From the NCBI GenBank assembly GCA_025617745.1, contig CM046859.1, positions 25,719,371 to 25,783,370 of the forward strand: a DNA stretch of 64,000 bases. Reading direction: 5' to 3'. Positions 1 to 13,650 of this stretch are shown here, in pieces. Under the pieces are notes generated by a model. It did not search any database. It was not told where the DNA came from and was given only the letters and a program-made list of their open reading frames with translations. The translations under genes and the position numbers were made by a program. Each line of letters opens with the position of its first letter. The stretch's first letter is position 1. This DNA comes from Heliocidaris erythrogramma (lineage: Eukaryota > Echinodermata > Echinoidea > Camarodonta > Echinometridae).

Positions 1-3000
1 ATCATTTAAATATTCATGAAGACGATGAAATCATAATATTGAATAATCTCTTCCCCGACGGCAGAATGGGATTACTGCATGTTTTAATTCATTAGAGACT
101 GCGAAGGGAGAGATGCGGTCCCGAGTCTGGGGGATGGCATTGTCTGCTCCATGGTCGATGTTCCGAATCAGCAGTTGCCCCCAGTAGCATGCATACATTA
201 TTCGCATCAATAATTGCTGATATCATCATCTTTCCAAGGCAACGTTTGTCTGCCCTATCAAAAATGCATTCAGCAATTTATTCACCTGCAGATTGGGCTA
301 TGAGGACGAAGGGAGGAATTCTATTGTCCTTCGGATTTCAATTATAATGACATCAAGATTGAGGAGAGGGAGGAAGAGAGATTTTAGATGAGATGAGAGG
401 GCAAGAGCGAGAGAGGATGAGGGAGTACATGAGATCGACACAAGAGTCAATGTCAAAGGTTACAGAGATTAATACTTCACAAAAAAAAATTTAAACTGAA
501 AACATCTTCCTCCTCCATCTCTTTTCAGTTGTCATTAAACAGATTTAAAATGGTGGAAGACAATAGTCCGGGTGATAACAAAGGTATAAGAACAGAAAGA
601 TAAAATGAGATAAGAATAGAAGAGGGTATTATATATTTTTTATTATTACCTTGTTATTTGCAATTTCAGAACAAAAGGATAGATCTCACGGAACAAAGAA
701 CCACTTTAGACACTATTTAAAAGAAAGGGATTGAGAGCAATGAAAAGAGGCACTTCAGGCAATCCAGATTGTTGAAGTACAACATTCTGTACTAAAATCA
801 TCTTTGTTGGTCAAATAGCAATTATCACGAAATATACCTTGAGAATGGGTAAATAATCTATAGACAATTAAAAGAGAAGATAACTTGAGATATGCTGAAG
901 GGATCGGCAGAGGACAGAATCCTCACGACTCCCTCCAGCTCTTTCCAAAATGCCTCCATCTTCCACCCATAAATCATCCAACAACAATTGGAAATATGGA
1001 ATCTAATTAAGGACGAGGCAAGTCCATCATTTGATCATTTGGGATGAAAAGCTGGCCTCTGGGGCATTTACATAAAGCAATAGCTCTGCACACATTCTGG
1101 CACTTAGAATGATTTGTCAGGCGACCATGATTTGTTGAACCACCGTTCAAAGCCATCAAGGCCAATCAAATGCTTCTTTGCATTTCGAATCCTCCTGCAT
1201 ACTGCATGAGAGGATCCACTGGGTATAATTTTCCAATTATAGTCAATGGTATGACTCTTTGAAGATACCTTCAAATAATCCAGCAGCAATAATTTAGTTG
1301 ATCTGCTGATTATTAGACCATTTCTTCATCTGACTGCAAATCTTTTTTAAAAATCTTTTATTCTTCACTTTAGGGCATGGGTTTCAGAGTTTTCTGAAGA
1401 TATGAAAGTAAGTCCACATCAAATATAGATAGCAGAATCCCATTATCTAAACTGAAGATACAAGAATGCAAAAGGGATTCCTTTAATAAAAATTTGGGTT
1501 TAGATATAAATGGATACACATAACACTTTCCATTTTTGCTGTCCAGAGATGATATAACTGAGCCAGTACCAGGAGTGCATTAATAACTGCATACAAGCGT
1601 TTATGACAGAGATGATATAACTGAGCCAGTACCAGGAGTGCATTAATAACTGCATACAAGCGTTTATGACCTTATGGCTCTTATCTGATGATTTACAACA
1701 CTTAAATTCATTTCAAAAATGATATTACACATATTGTAGCATGCACAGGGCCAAGATTGACCAAGACCAACCACTCCTTGGACATATACATCTGTACACA
1801 CATGTCTGCATCTATAGTGAATAAAATAAAATAGTGCAACCATATAATTCTAATTGTTGATTTAACATCTAAAACTGCATGAACTACATATCTATTTGTG
1901 GTTTTAACTATCAAGAACCGAAATCTGAACAATATCAAAGTACAAAGGTAATAAAACCACAGATCTTGGACCCTGGCTGTTGTAGGACTAGGCCAACATT
2001 ATATACCTTTTTTATGAGCAAAAAGCAAAAGCCAACATTTAAAGAGAAAAGGTCAGGTGCACTGTGCTTGCTTGAAAAAGAATGAAAAATAAATCTTACC
2101 GGAATATAAATCAAAATTCAAGTCACCACTAAGGTTTACAGGCCCATAATTACTTCCAAAGAGCCAAAATTGAACTAGGGATTGAGTGGCTCATAAAAAT
2201 CATTGCGAGCAATCAAAGTCTAATTATAACATCAAATTGCAAAAGAAAATTGAAAGACTTTGATGCTCTTACTGTCCACTGTGTGCATTTGAATAGAATC
2301 ATATCAGGCTAAGGTCATATGCACTTTTCTTTCTGCAGGCATGACCATCATCCACCGCCCCCGCCCCCACCCCCACCACAACTTTAGAAAACATACTATT
2401 TAGCATCACAGGTTTTCAAGTAATGATTAACTTTATCCATGGACTGCCTTATATCAGCCTGCACGGAGAACGTTGATGTGACACATTCTGTTCTCTAATT
2501 TAGGCCTTTTAACCCCCTCGCTCATCAAATAATGAGAGAAACAGTTTCTGCTGGTGGTGTAGATTTCACTTATGGTCCACTGGAGCGCATTTCGATATCA
2601 TTTAACATGAACGTCTGAAAGCTTTGAACCCTTGTAATCCAGGGGTCAGTTACTAAATGGTAAAATTATACAACAAAAATCGACATCCTTGCAGAAATTA
2701 AAGGGAGGCACCGCTCGATATTCATGTACGTTCAATTTCATTCGCTTGCCCCTATTGCAAGGCCGTGCATAACAACAATCTTGGAGCAGTGAACAAAATT
2801 GCCGTCGATGGTGGAGTAGTTTGTCAGTTGGGGTGTTCAGTTAGTCTTTCTTTGGTCGAATGGGTATCACTGCAATTGCGTGCTAGTTTACCGAAGCTGT
2901 ACGGAGATTCCTGAATATTACCCGAGCCGGACCAAGCTCCAAAACACCACGACTGGCGACTTTTCGGTCCTTTGAAAGCAGTGCAGTCAGGACCAAAATG

Positions 3001-4480
3001 TGGGCAGCTTCTATGAAAGTTTATCATGTCTACTTAAATTTGTAATTATCTTTCTGCTGGAATGGCTATAACATTTAACATCTGGAAACCAATTATTTTC
3101 TGCTATTTGAAGGGCTACAAAAAAACATGGTACCAAAAAAAGGTGATTGTCTTACTTGGTCACACATAAACACAATGCAAAAATAGAATTTGTATTTTGA
3201 ATGCTTAAATTTTGGGCAACCATATATTTTGATGTCAAGGTTTGCCCTATAATGCACAGCCTTGTACAGGCCTACATGCAGAAATAGGATGGCTTCACAT
3301 TTTTCAAGAGAGGGGAGGGGGTTGATTCTCAAGCTCAAAATCTCTTTCAATATCATCTCTATATCCCACCGTGGGACACCATCAATGAATGAGGGCCTGT
3401 CTCAAACTGTCAGTTCCATTCACCACAATGAGCCCTACATGTGAAACCAAAATGGCCGCCCAGCTGGTATCTTCATCTGGACGATCCAGGCAGGAGACAT
3501 TCGATTCAGGTTCAAGTGCTCCGAGAGGACTGGACCTAACCCAAACACAGGCCATATTGCATTACGAGGATGAAGGCATCCAAAACCTCCACACCGCAGC
3601 ATTAAAGGTCATGTTGAGTTTTGGTCGTAACAAACCTACTTTTTAAAATAAGCTGTATGAAAGTCATTGTGAATCCCTAATTTGAAACTTTGCGTCATGT
3701 GTGAAGGTTTGGGGTTTTTTGTTGACATGGCGAATGTCAAGAAAATTAATAAAAATAATGAAACGTATAAGAAATTGAGCAAATTAGCTACAACCACAAG
3801 CACTTAGGCCTACTTGTAGACTACAATCACCAACACAGATATGCACATATGGGACAAGACATCTTCATCCTGATCACCTCCTGATATATCAACGTCGTCA
3901 TCTTTCTTTGCGCAACATTCCACTTCACTTCATTCATTATCAAATTTGTTTGGCAGACATCCTTTATTAGTAGTTTCTAACATTCAGCAATCATATCAAG
4001 GCTGATATTTGGATGTTCAGTTCGTGGGATCCAGTGATAATTTTAGTTTTTGCCATTACTAGATCTCTAGATGACCTTTAAGAGGAGACCTCTGGATAGA
4101 AGACAAAGGGTATCTGTAGTGATCCATCACCACTCCTATGTTAATTCAAAACACACACAAAAAGACCAAGCAGTTGTCTGATCTTTGATCTTTGATACCT
4201 CAAGGAATATCCAGATGTGGAAGGAGGGAAATAATCTCAATTTCTTATAAACTATCATGTCATTCGGTGCTTATAAATAGTTCTACAGCAATCAGGGGTC
4301 ATCGCTTTAAACAAAAGGTTATGAAATAAAAATAACCATACATGAATGTCACATTTTCCCCATTATCATAACCGAAAAAAAATAGTATACTCTGGAGAAA
4401 ATCACATTTGTCATTAAATTTCAAGCAAGAGTCAATCATGAATATGTTGGAGTCATGCCACTAATATACCAGAAGGCCAA
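1..4480. other. AT-rich noncoding DNA
   Basis: Apart from the 63-bp duplication (1544-1669) and a C-rich patch (2350-2380), I see no gene. GC-richer islands at about 50-200, 2700-3010 and 3440-3610 could be conserved noncoding elements. The open frame at 3389-3646 looks mildly coding but lacks good splice sites and matches nothing known. Confidence 0.6.
1544..1669. repeat. Perfect tandem duplication, 63-bp unit x2
   Basis: The unit starting CAGAGATGATATAACTGAGC occurs at 1544-1606 and again at 1607-1669 with no difference I can see. This indicates a very recent duplication or an assembly artefact. Confidence 0.9.
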
Positions 4481-4625
4481 TACTGTAAAACCAGGAACTT
4501 TCGCGCGCATTTAATGTTCGCAAGTTTCACGAGTGGTACAGATTCGTAAGTTTCTTGCTGTGAAAATGGCCGTTGTTTCCAATTCACGAAAGTTTCATGT
4601 CGCAAACGTTTCTGGTTTTACAGTA
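4481..4625. mobile_element. MITE-like element with TACTGTAAAACCAG ends (copy 1)
   Basis: A 145-bp segment. The left end TACTGTAAAACCAGGAAC pairs with the right end GTTTCTGGTTTTACAGTA. The interior has recurring CGCAAGTTTC / GAAAGTTTC words. It is the same family as 18510-18713. Confidence 0.75.
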
Positions 4626-4978
4626 GTTTGAAAGCGGTTCAAGAAGCCTTTAGAAAATATGCGCTGATACAGTACATGAATGGCATTTCGCAGCAACCAA
4701 AAATACCAATGCACATCAATGACACTAGCATGCGTACTCAAGACACTACACTGATGCCATGGGAAGATCTATGTAGCGCTGTGAGAGGGGCATCATCTAC
4801 ACACCACGGCAACAGGGGAAACAAGAGAATCACACTGGAGGATGCTGGCATGCACGTGAGGGGTATTAATAAAATGGGAAAGACACTAGAGCAATGAAAT
4901 GAGGAGCAATTAAATCCTCTCAGCCATGATGGATCGACCAGCATTCACTGCCAATACCATTCATAATACATACCAGGC

Positions 4979-5405
4979 AAGGAGTGAAGAGAGGGGGGGG
5001 GGGTACATGTAAGAGGCAGGGAGGGGCATGATGAGTGAGATAAGAACTTAAAAGTGATAGAGGGGGAAGAGAGAGAGAGGGGGGAATAAGAATAGAGAGG
5101 AAGACAGAGGAAGACAGAGAAAGTGAGGAGGGGAAATGGAAGGAGAGTGAATGGAGAGGAGAGACAGGAGTCTAAGAGAGCAAGATGGATGTCAAGAGGG
5201 AATATCAAAGACAGAAAAGGGAAAGGGTGATGAAGTGAGGGAGAGAGAGAGAAAGGGGGTGGCAAAATGAAAGAAAAAGAGCCTGAGAGGGAGAGGGCAA
5301 GACAGAACTGGAGATGTCAAACAGAAGAGAGAGAGAAAGAGAATGAAGAGAGAGAAAGAGAAAGAAGGGGGAGATGAAAGAGAGAGAGAGGGGGGAGGGG
5401 GACCA
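4979..5405. repeat. Purine-rich GA low-complexity tract
   Basis: The + strand is almost entirely A and G, dominated by GAGAGA and GGGG runs. The long - strand open frames rich in Ser, Leu, Pro and Phe in this interval are by-products of this composition. Confidence 0.9.
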
Positions 5406-8400
5406 ATAGATCACAGGGAACCGAGAGAAGAGCAGATGTATCCCTTTCCTCATCCCCTGCGTCAGTTATGCCTTTTCATCTTACTCTGTAAACTGATATA
5501 GCATCGGCTTCTGGTTACTGTGAGTGCTCAGCCTATAAGTGCTCATAGACTGCCTAAAGCCTGACGACTTAAAAACCACATGGTTCTGAGGTTTAGTAAG
5601 AAGCAAGGAGACAGAGGCCAAAAGATGGGATATGACAAGATTGCGAGAGATGCTTCTCTCTGCCATGATACCACCAGTTAACTTATGCATAGATGTCAAT
5701 ACACAACATGGGAGAATGGTCGTCCCAGTGGTACTCTGAGATTTGCTGTAGTGTAGATATGAAAGATAGAGGAGCCAAAGATGGGAGATGGTCAAAAATA
5801 TATGATTTTTCTTTGTCATGATGTTGGCATTTACAGTGAAATGTTCATCTGTACAGAGAAAATCCAGAGAGAAAAAGTTCACTTGTGTTACATGATAATG
5901 AAAAACCAGAAATATATTTGCCAATTTTGCCAGAGGTTGAGATTATGCCAAGAAATATCTTATTCATAACATGGAGCTTTTGCCATTTCGTAATTTTTTT
6001 AAAACTAAAAACGGCTAGAGATAACAAAGGCAAAAGTTCATGTGGCAAAAGTTTGTAGCTTTACTGTAAAACAAAGTAGGAGACTGGATGGTACACGAAT
6101 GCAGGCATGTTTTTTTTTTTTACTATGGAGAAGCATGAAACAAGAGATGTACATGATCCTAGCCCTATTCACACTTATCTATAACTTGTGTTGCCAAAGA
6201 ACGTATTTCGAGCCAAATCACAAAGAATATACAACAAATACCGTTTATATAACTTTAGTCTGAAATTCCATTTAGAATTCTAAAACAAGAACTTAAGGAA
6301 TTTTACAATAAGTTTGATATTTCATTACAATACTTAAAATTACAACAACACTTCAAAAATAATCATAATATAATCTTCACACAGATATCATACTTTTAAG
6401 TGTGAATGGGACTGGTATTAAAGTGCACATGTTACAGAGGAAGTAAGGGCGATGGTAGGATGAGACAGGACCTAAAGAGAAGGATAACAATTAATAGCTT
6501 CCTGAATACTTGTAATATCAAACAGCTTAGCTGCCCATGTGTTGGATATCAAGAGCTTTGATGCAGAAAGTCACCATAAGGTCAAGGCGCAAAACAGCCA
6601 TTATTTTATTCACACTTCACACCTCTCTAACTCCCGAAACCAAGAACTTGAAGTTCAGGGAGAGTCTACGAATTTAATGGCATCATCATAAACTTCATTT
6701 CGCATGGAACAGACAGAGTGGAAAATTGACATCTATGTGGTGCTTGTGCGTACTTTTAATGTGAGAGAACTGATGACGAGAGGCTGTCTATCAAGCTGCT
6801 TGATTGAATTGTACCAGTTTGACTTGAATGTTCAGACGAGACTTCAGGTATTAGAATAATGCAATAAAGGAGAGGGAGAGAGCCAATATGTGAGGTAAAC
6901 ATTCCCTCTGCCTCTCACCGTCAGCCCCCCTCCCCAAGCATGAAAGGTTTACTTTTGACAAGAGGAGAATCTATGACTCACTGCCTATTAAGAGCTCTCT
7001 CTGACCCCCTGACCCCCCCCCCCCCTCCTCTTTCTCTTGTCTCTAGAATATTATTGGGTATGTTTCTGAGGAGACTTCACGTTAACAACATTTATTATTC
7101 ATACTAATTCTCTAACTTTGTTTTCTTTTGAGAATGATCTCATAGGTATCGATCAAAATCAATAAAAGGAATTAACTGAATCAATTTGAATAGCTATTGG
7201 AGATGAAAGAAGAGAGGATAGGGAGGGGGAAATGTCTAGCTTGAATTATAAGTCGGGAGGGAGATACCTTTAATGAAAGACAGTCAGTATATGAGCTCTT
7301 AGAAGTCCAGAATCTTTGGATTTCAATGAACACTTGAAAACATCTGTGCCGAATGCATCCAATATGCAGTAAGCGCACGCACACTCCTGCGCACAGGCTT
7401 TTGTGCTATTTTCGGGGAAGGGATTGGAGGGTGGGTTATGCTTTGTGATGAATATGAAAGAATGATTCACCAATAGAATATACTTTGTGGAGATGGGACA
7501 TCAATGCTGTTTCATTGTAAATCTTGTTACAGATGTTGACTCATAAAGTGTGACCACATACATGTAACTATAAAAGGAATGACATCATCTCCATCTTTAC
7601 CAAAACAAAAACAAGAAAGAAAGTGTTTGCTAAAGCCAACTTATCTTTCTCAAACAGATATTTCTCTCTTTTCTAATATTGTATGTTATACAGTATACAT
7701 TCATCCCTTCAAATGTCGATTCGCTACATTAGATTAAGGACAAAAGTACTTAAAGCAACCTCAATCTAAATAGACGATTGAGTAAATTGGGTATAAAATA
7801 TCCGCAATATAACATTCTCAGTCATAATAATCTCTGAATTCAATATAACAATGGTGGTTGATTACATAATCAATCATTCAGATTTCAATCCATCATTCAG
7901 ACTTCTTTAATTTGATTCTTGTTAATTAGAATGATTTATTCATCATATCTGAAGGTGAATCAAGCAGGGATATTTATTTAGTACAAAATAATGGATATGA
8001 GGAACACGGTAAATATTTCTACAGTGAATCATCAAACACATCTACTCTACCAATTAAGTTATTTTTGCAAATAGAACATGCAGAGCATGGTCCATTAGGC
8101 GCATCATTCACATATATATAGCTAGCGAGGAAGAGGCGATGAGAGACAGTCTGCGAAAGGTTTGGATCTTCTCTTTCTCATTCCGTGGGATTCACTCAAT
8201 GTCTTTCCCATTCCCCCCAGGCAACGGAGCTGACAAGAAACCGAATCCTGCAAATTAATAATCCAAATTCCGCTATTCACGGACAGCTGTAGATGCGTTC
8301 CCTCCATTGGGAGCGGGTTGTCCCATTATCATGACTGCCATGCCCCTTGTCTATTGAATGCACATCATCGTCTCATCTTCGCACTGAATTGGATATCAAG

Positions 8401-10784
8401 ATGAATTGACATTTTTATTTACAGATGTTCAACTATTTTGGGTTGTTTTTTAAGTTTAACAAGGCACTACTGTCAGTACTTCTACTCAAGTTTTGTTATG
8501 GAGTGTGTAATGAATTGTTTGCAAGATATATTGATAATGATAAGATTTGCTTTGATTCTGCTTTTGCATTTACAACTGGTTTGCACATAAACAAATTTTC
8601 AGTACAAAGCCTTTGAAATCTATCTTTACTGATTATCCCACAAATTTCACATTTGGTATAATAGATTCAAATTACTCTGATAATGAAAATCATCTGGCTC
8701 TGGATGAATAGGTGGTGCATGTATAATGTGAACTAATACAATTCTGTAGTATCAAAGCTTACATGAAGGTTACATACAAACAATCAGCATTCCTAAGACT
8801 ACAAACATAAATCTGTATAAGTGGGACTACATGGTTTCTCCTTGGCTACCAATCCTCAAGCAATATATTGTGACCTCTCAAGTAAAATAACATTGTAAAT
8901 TGGTCATCACAGTTCAAAGACACTCCTCCCCAAAGGTCTGGTCCTTCATTAAGCCTTCTTGGGTCCCGAACAACTGTTTTCTGAGGTCACTTGGAGCTGA
9001 CCAAAGAACCCAAACGTCCTTCAATTCATGGCTGGCTAGACTTCCTTGGCTGGACCACCAATTGTTGACTGGTCAATGAAAACTTTAATGGCTACTAATC
9101 AAGAACATTTAAAAGTCAGTTCTAAATAAACAACACCTAGAATTTGATAGTAACTAAGATATATTGATGAATTCAATTTATTTTGGGGGATTCGTGTAGG
9201 CCTACCTGATGTAGTTGTATAGTCCTATATATATACATGTAAATACAGATATACCATTTTTGTCTATCACTGAAATAATTCCTTTGGTTAAACTTTATGT
9301 CCAGTCTTATACCCCCACACAAATCCAACTATTTTTTTTTTTTTGCATTTATTTGGCCTTTTTATTGTCAACGAAATAGTTAATGTGATGATTGAAAAGC
9401 AAATCACCTGTAATAATCTTCCAGATTGAAGGACACAGGACTACCACAAAAAGAATCAAAGAAAGATATTAACATTAAGAATGACTCAATAGTGCACTGC
9501 GTGACTCACATACTATAAATCTCTATACTGTACACTTGATGGGGATATCCTTGTCAATTCAAATATGTACATAAGATCTACAAAGAAAGATTTACAAGTA
9601 AAAAATAGGATTATTGTGACAACAAAAAGTTGTGTGATATATAATAAAATCTTATAAGAATCTTACATTTTTGCCTTTACCAGTTTCATTTAAATGGCCA
9701 TAACACACTTTTTCATCATATTACACCCTTCTGGCTCTATTAAAGCAGATGATATGACCCAAGGAACTCAAACAAATCACCAACATTCGGTCAGAGAGTC
9801 TCCCAGAGACCAAGCTCCTTTGGACATTAAATGGTGATTAACCTTATGTTGAATATTAGGAGCCACTGGAATTAATTTTTGCTCTCTGGCTCCAATACAT
9901 CACCACCACTCAAACAATCTTTTGAGGTGGAGGCTAGAAGTCTGCCTGCTTTGTTGAATTTAACGATCAGACGTTGTTAAGCAAAGATATTCAAATTCAA
10001 GGGCAGATTGGGTCTGATCTTTTCAACCAATAAAAGTGAAGGTTGTACCCATTTTTCTGTCAAGTTCAATTCAAAGACCCCTTGTTTTTCTTTCTTTTAC
10101 TATGCATACAAGTTATAAGATATTTAAAAAGCATTCCTGAAAATTTCAAACAATCACCTAACAATATCAACACATTTGCCCCAAAATAGAGCCTAAATGT
10201 AAGTTTTCTCAACTGCTACAAATATTTTTCTCAGGTTTCAACCCCCTCCCAACATTTCCTCTTGTTTTTATTAAGGATGATTTTCTTTTTACATACTTTA
10301 GGCCTACTGATCTATTTCTAGGTGTATCTTTATGGACAATGATAGCATTATTTCTTGAATCACCAAATTTTCAAAGATTCTGTCTAAACCCTGACAGGAG
10401 TAGGGTTCATGTAGATGTTTAGTTGTTGCAGCTGGGTTTCTCAGCATTAAACTTGGCCCATTAATCATAACAATAATCATCCAAAATAAAAAATATCAAA
10501 CAACTCCATTTTATGCTCTGCTTGTCCACAACAGAGGTCATTCTCGCTTGTCCACAACAGAGGCCATTCTCGCAAGTCTATCCCATTTCCAAAACACGTC
10601 AGTGTGGCCTTCCCAGACCAAAAGCCTAACAGCCATTGTGATAAAAGCTTTATCTGACCAAGAAGGTCAAAGGCCACATACAAAGGCTAGATACATTGAG
10701 GCATATGGATGTAGCCTTTGGATCGTTCCTATCCCTTCCTACATTATATTGCATGCTACATTGAGATTTTATTAGTTGGTCTGT
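5406..10784. other. AT-rich noncoding DNA
   Basis: No recognisable gene. It holds poly(T) and poly(C) runs (about 6110, 7012), a GC-richer island at about 8110-8340, and the 26-bp duplication near 10520. The open frames present are scattered and lack coding character. Confidence 0.6.
10520..10571. repeat. 26-bp tandem duplication
   Basis: GCTTGTCCACAACAGAGG with its following CATTCTC is present at 10520 and 10546, differing at one base. Confidence 0.85.
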
Positions 10785-10848
10785 TGAGAGCCAGAAAGGC
10801 ATTAACTCTACTGTCAAAATATATGAGTAAATGCCCTTCCAGCTCTCA
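10785..10848. repeat. Short hairpin repeat, TGAGAGCCAGAA family, copy A
   Basis: Two 24-base arms (10785-10808 and 10825-10848) pair with four mismatches around a 16-base loop. The arm core is GAGAGCCAGAAAGGCATTAA. Related hairpins occur at 12398-12460 and 21406-21462. Confidence 0.7.
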
Positions 10849-11327
10849 TTACATTTGTCCTAATGACATTTTCAACATCTGGAGGCACTTGAGACCTTTC
10901 TTCTGCTTTATCAAAGGCACCTTGGACAAGGAGGGTCTTCTTGATTGAATTCTGAGAAGGGAAGTAGGAAAAGTGAAAGCATTGCAAAATATTTTTCATT
11001 TGCAGACAGGTGACTCTCTTGATATCATTACCACAAATGTCATTGAATTAATTACATATTATGCTTATTTAACTTTTAATGCTGACATCCTGGGAGTAAA
11101 AAAATCTTAGCTTTGGTTGCTCCCAACGATCCCAAGACTGGAATTTCTCACAGAATAAAAATTCATCTCAACTTTTAAGACAATAAAATCATTCAGTGAC
11201 TTGCCTAATGATTACAAAAGCACAAGATCTTGGGAGAAGTTTATGCACATGTCCATGAGGTTTCTTTTCACACATATTTCCCACATGTTTACTATTCATT
11301 AGATTATGGAACCACACTTTTAGAGAT

Positions 11328-11556
11328 TAATACTCAAATTACTAAGCTCTTTAAAAATGATGTACATGTAATTCATTTTTTATGTGTGCATTTGGCGTTC
11401 TTTATAGAATGTGTCTCTCTCTTTTTTCCATAACGTAAAGAGAGTAATACTCAAATTACTAAGCTCTTTAAAAATGATGTACATGTAATTCATTTTTTAT
11501 GTGTGCATTTGGCGTTCTTTATAGAATGTGTCTCTCTTTTTTCAATAACAACGTAA
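11328..11556. repeat. Tandem duplication, ~117-bp unit x2
   Basis: The unit beginning TAATACTCAAATTACTAAGC is repeated at 11328 and 11445, nearly identical until the end near 11550, where a few bases differ. Confidence 0.88.
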
Positions 11557-12397
11557 TAATAAATGATAATGTGAAGCAGGGAGAAGTGCAACACTTTCCA
11601 GAAAGTTCGGAAATGCGAATAGGGTGTTCGCTCATTCCGGACATCTTCTGTTTGATCACTCTCTCAAAGCAAATGAGCAAAGGGTCAGTTCTGGGTAAGA
11701 AACTGGACAATCGAGAACTGGACGGCACTTTGTCCATCAACCAAACCACCGGCCAGCCAAGGCGCAGGACTGGTATGGATGGGTGATACCATCCGGGCAA
11801 ATATTGGTTGGTAAATAGGGCCTGGAGGCTCTTCCTCTTACACCCATCTCCTTGGCCAGTATTCTATGAATGAATGCATGATCACAGAAAGGGTTAAAGG
11901 TAGAGTCATTCATTAACTGGCATAGCTTTGGAGATATTGCCTTTAAATATCAGTTATGTATCTTGGAGAAAGAAAAAAAAATCCTTAAAATTGGGATGGA
12001 CACATTGATAACCCACTCATTTCCTGTATGACAAAGAATTTGTTTTAAAAACCCACAAAAATTGTGTGGGATTGGTTATAATTTTTTTTCTTCAAATCCA
12101 TCCAATTCATCATTATAGCGTGGATTTGGTAAAAAAGTTTAAATCAAATCCATTTTCTCTCACAAACAAACACTTTATACACTTTCAACAATACAAAAAA
12201 AAGATATTTCTTTACCTCCATCACATTTCTTTGAATCTGTTTTCCCTATTGCTTCTTCAATACTGCATTAAAGCGCTACAATGAATAAATGTAATAGGAG
12301 TAGCCAGGGGCATTTTCCTTTTCTTTCTTACAATGAAGATGTTGATGAAACATCCGGTATGCAAACACAGTGGTAAGCTAAAGTGTACATCATCTAC

Positions 12398-12460
12398 TGA
12401 GAGCCAAAAAGGCATGGACACATACACTTTTATAGAGTTAAAATGTCCTTCTGGCTCTCA
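12398..12460. repeat. Short hairpin repeat, TGAGAGCCAGAA family, copy B
   Basis: The left arm TGAGAGCCAAAAAGGCAT pairs with the right arm ATGTCCTTCTGGCTCTCA. More diverged than the other copies, but the same size and termini. Confidence 0.6.
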
Positions 12461-13290
12461 GCAAACGATAAGGTTCTGTCTTCTTCCACACAGGTTCAAC
12501 CACATGATGAGTAGTCTTCATACAGAGACAGCTTTTGGAAAAATTGAAGGAAAAAATTAAACTGTGTACTCGGGATTCAGTGCACACTTACATGTAGTCT
12601 CACTGACTTGATCATTCCATTTCAAAAGTTCCAGTACTAGACTTACATGGTCTGAATCTTAGAAAAGTAATTTACAAGTTATTATTCTTGTTCTAAATGT
12701 TTTCAAAAACATAATTCTTGTTTCTGAATGATACTCTTACACACAGATATGAGCTGTAAAATCGGGAAGGATACTGGATATCTTTGAAAAGTTTCACGCA
12801 TTTATTTTTCTTGTAATTGATAGCTCAGGCATACTGTCCAAACATTAATTTTGTTTCACAAACTATAGAGCTGACATTATTCTGGCCGTTCTGAAAAAGC
12901 ACCACATCTAAGAATGTGGCTGTGACTTTCACCTCAACCAAAATGTCTGGTTTGTGTAGACTACTATTTAAATGCCGATGCATAGCCAACACCTGAAATC
13001 TTATACCCATCTAAGTGGATGGAGTTTGCCCAAAGCGAACTCAATTCCTTCATGTTGACGAAGCTTTGTGCCCGTTTGCTCACCGATACATCACACGCAT
13101 TCCATAAATGGTATGACAGATTCAACACCCCTTACACCCCACAAAAGCGTGATGAAACTTATTCATCAAGGCTGTCACAGAACTGTTCGGCAAGGTCTGG
13201 AAACGAAATCCATCAAAATGAAAATTACCTTTGTAATTCTTCTTGTAAGCTAACAAATATAAGGGAGGAAGACAAATTTACTTTTCCATT

Positions 13291-13650
13291 TTCAAAATGC
13301 AAAGAAATTACCGATTTCATTCACTTTGCTTGTGAAACTAAATTGTCAGTCAGCTGGAAAGAAAAGTTCTACATTTTTTGACAAAAGCATTTGTCAAATC
13401 GGTTTCCATAGTTGCAACATTATCAAAAACAAAAAAAAACAGGCTGAAATACACATATCTTCTTTTCATTTTAATTCACAGAGAACCTGATTTATCTATG
13501 CATTTCTGAAATGCAGAGAAATTACACATTTCATTCAATTTGCTTGTGAAATGAATTTGTCAGTCAGCCAGGATGAAAAAGTTCCACATCGTTTGATAAA
13601 CACATTTGGCGAAATGGTTTCCATGGTTGCAACATTATCAAATACAAAAA
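13291..13650. repeat. Diverged direct duplication (about 140 bp, 210-bp spacing)
   Basis: The segments 13291-13432 and 13504-13650 share AAATGCA(A/G)AGAAATTAC, GCTTGTGAAA, TTGTCAGTCAGC and GTTGCAACATTATCAAA in the same order with scattered changes. Confidence 0.75.

Noticed and set aside
5205-5453. Ser/Leu/Phe-rich open frame on the - strand
   Set aside because: It is the complement of a GA-repeat tract; the composition alone prevents stops.
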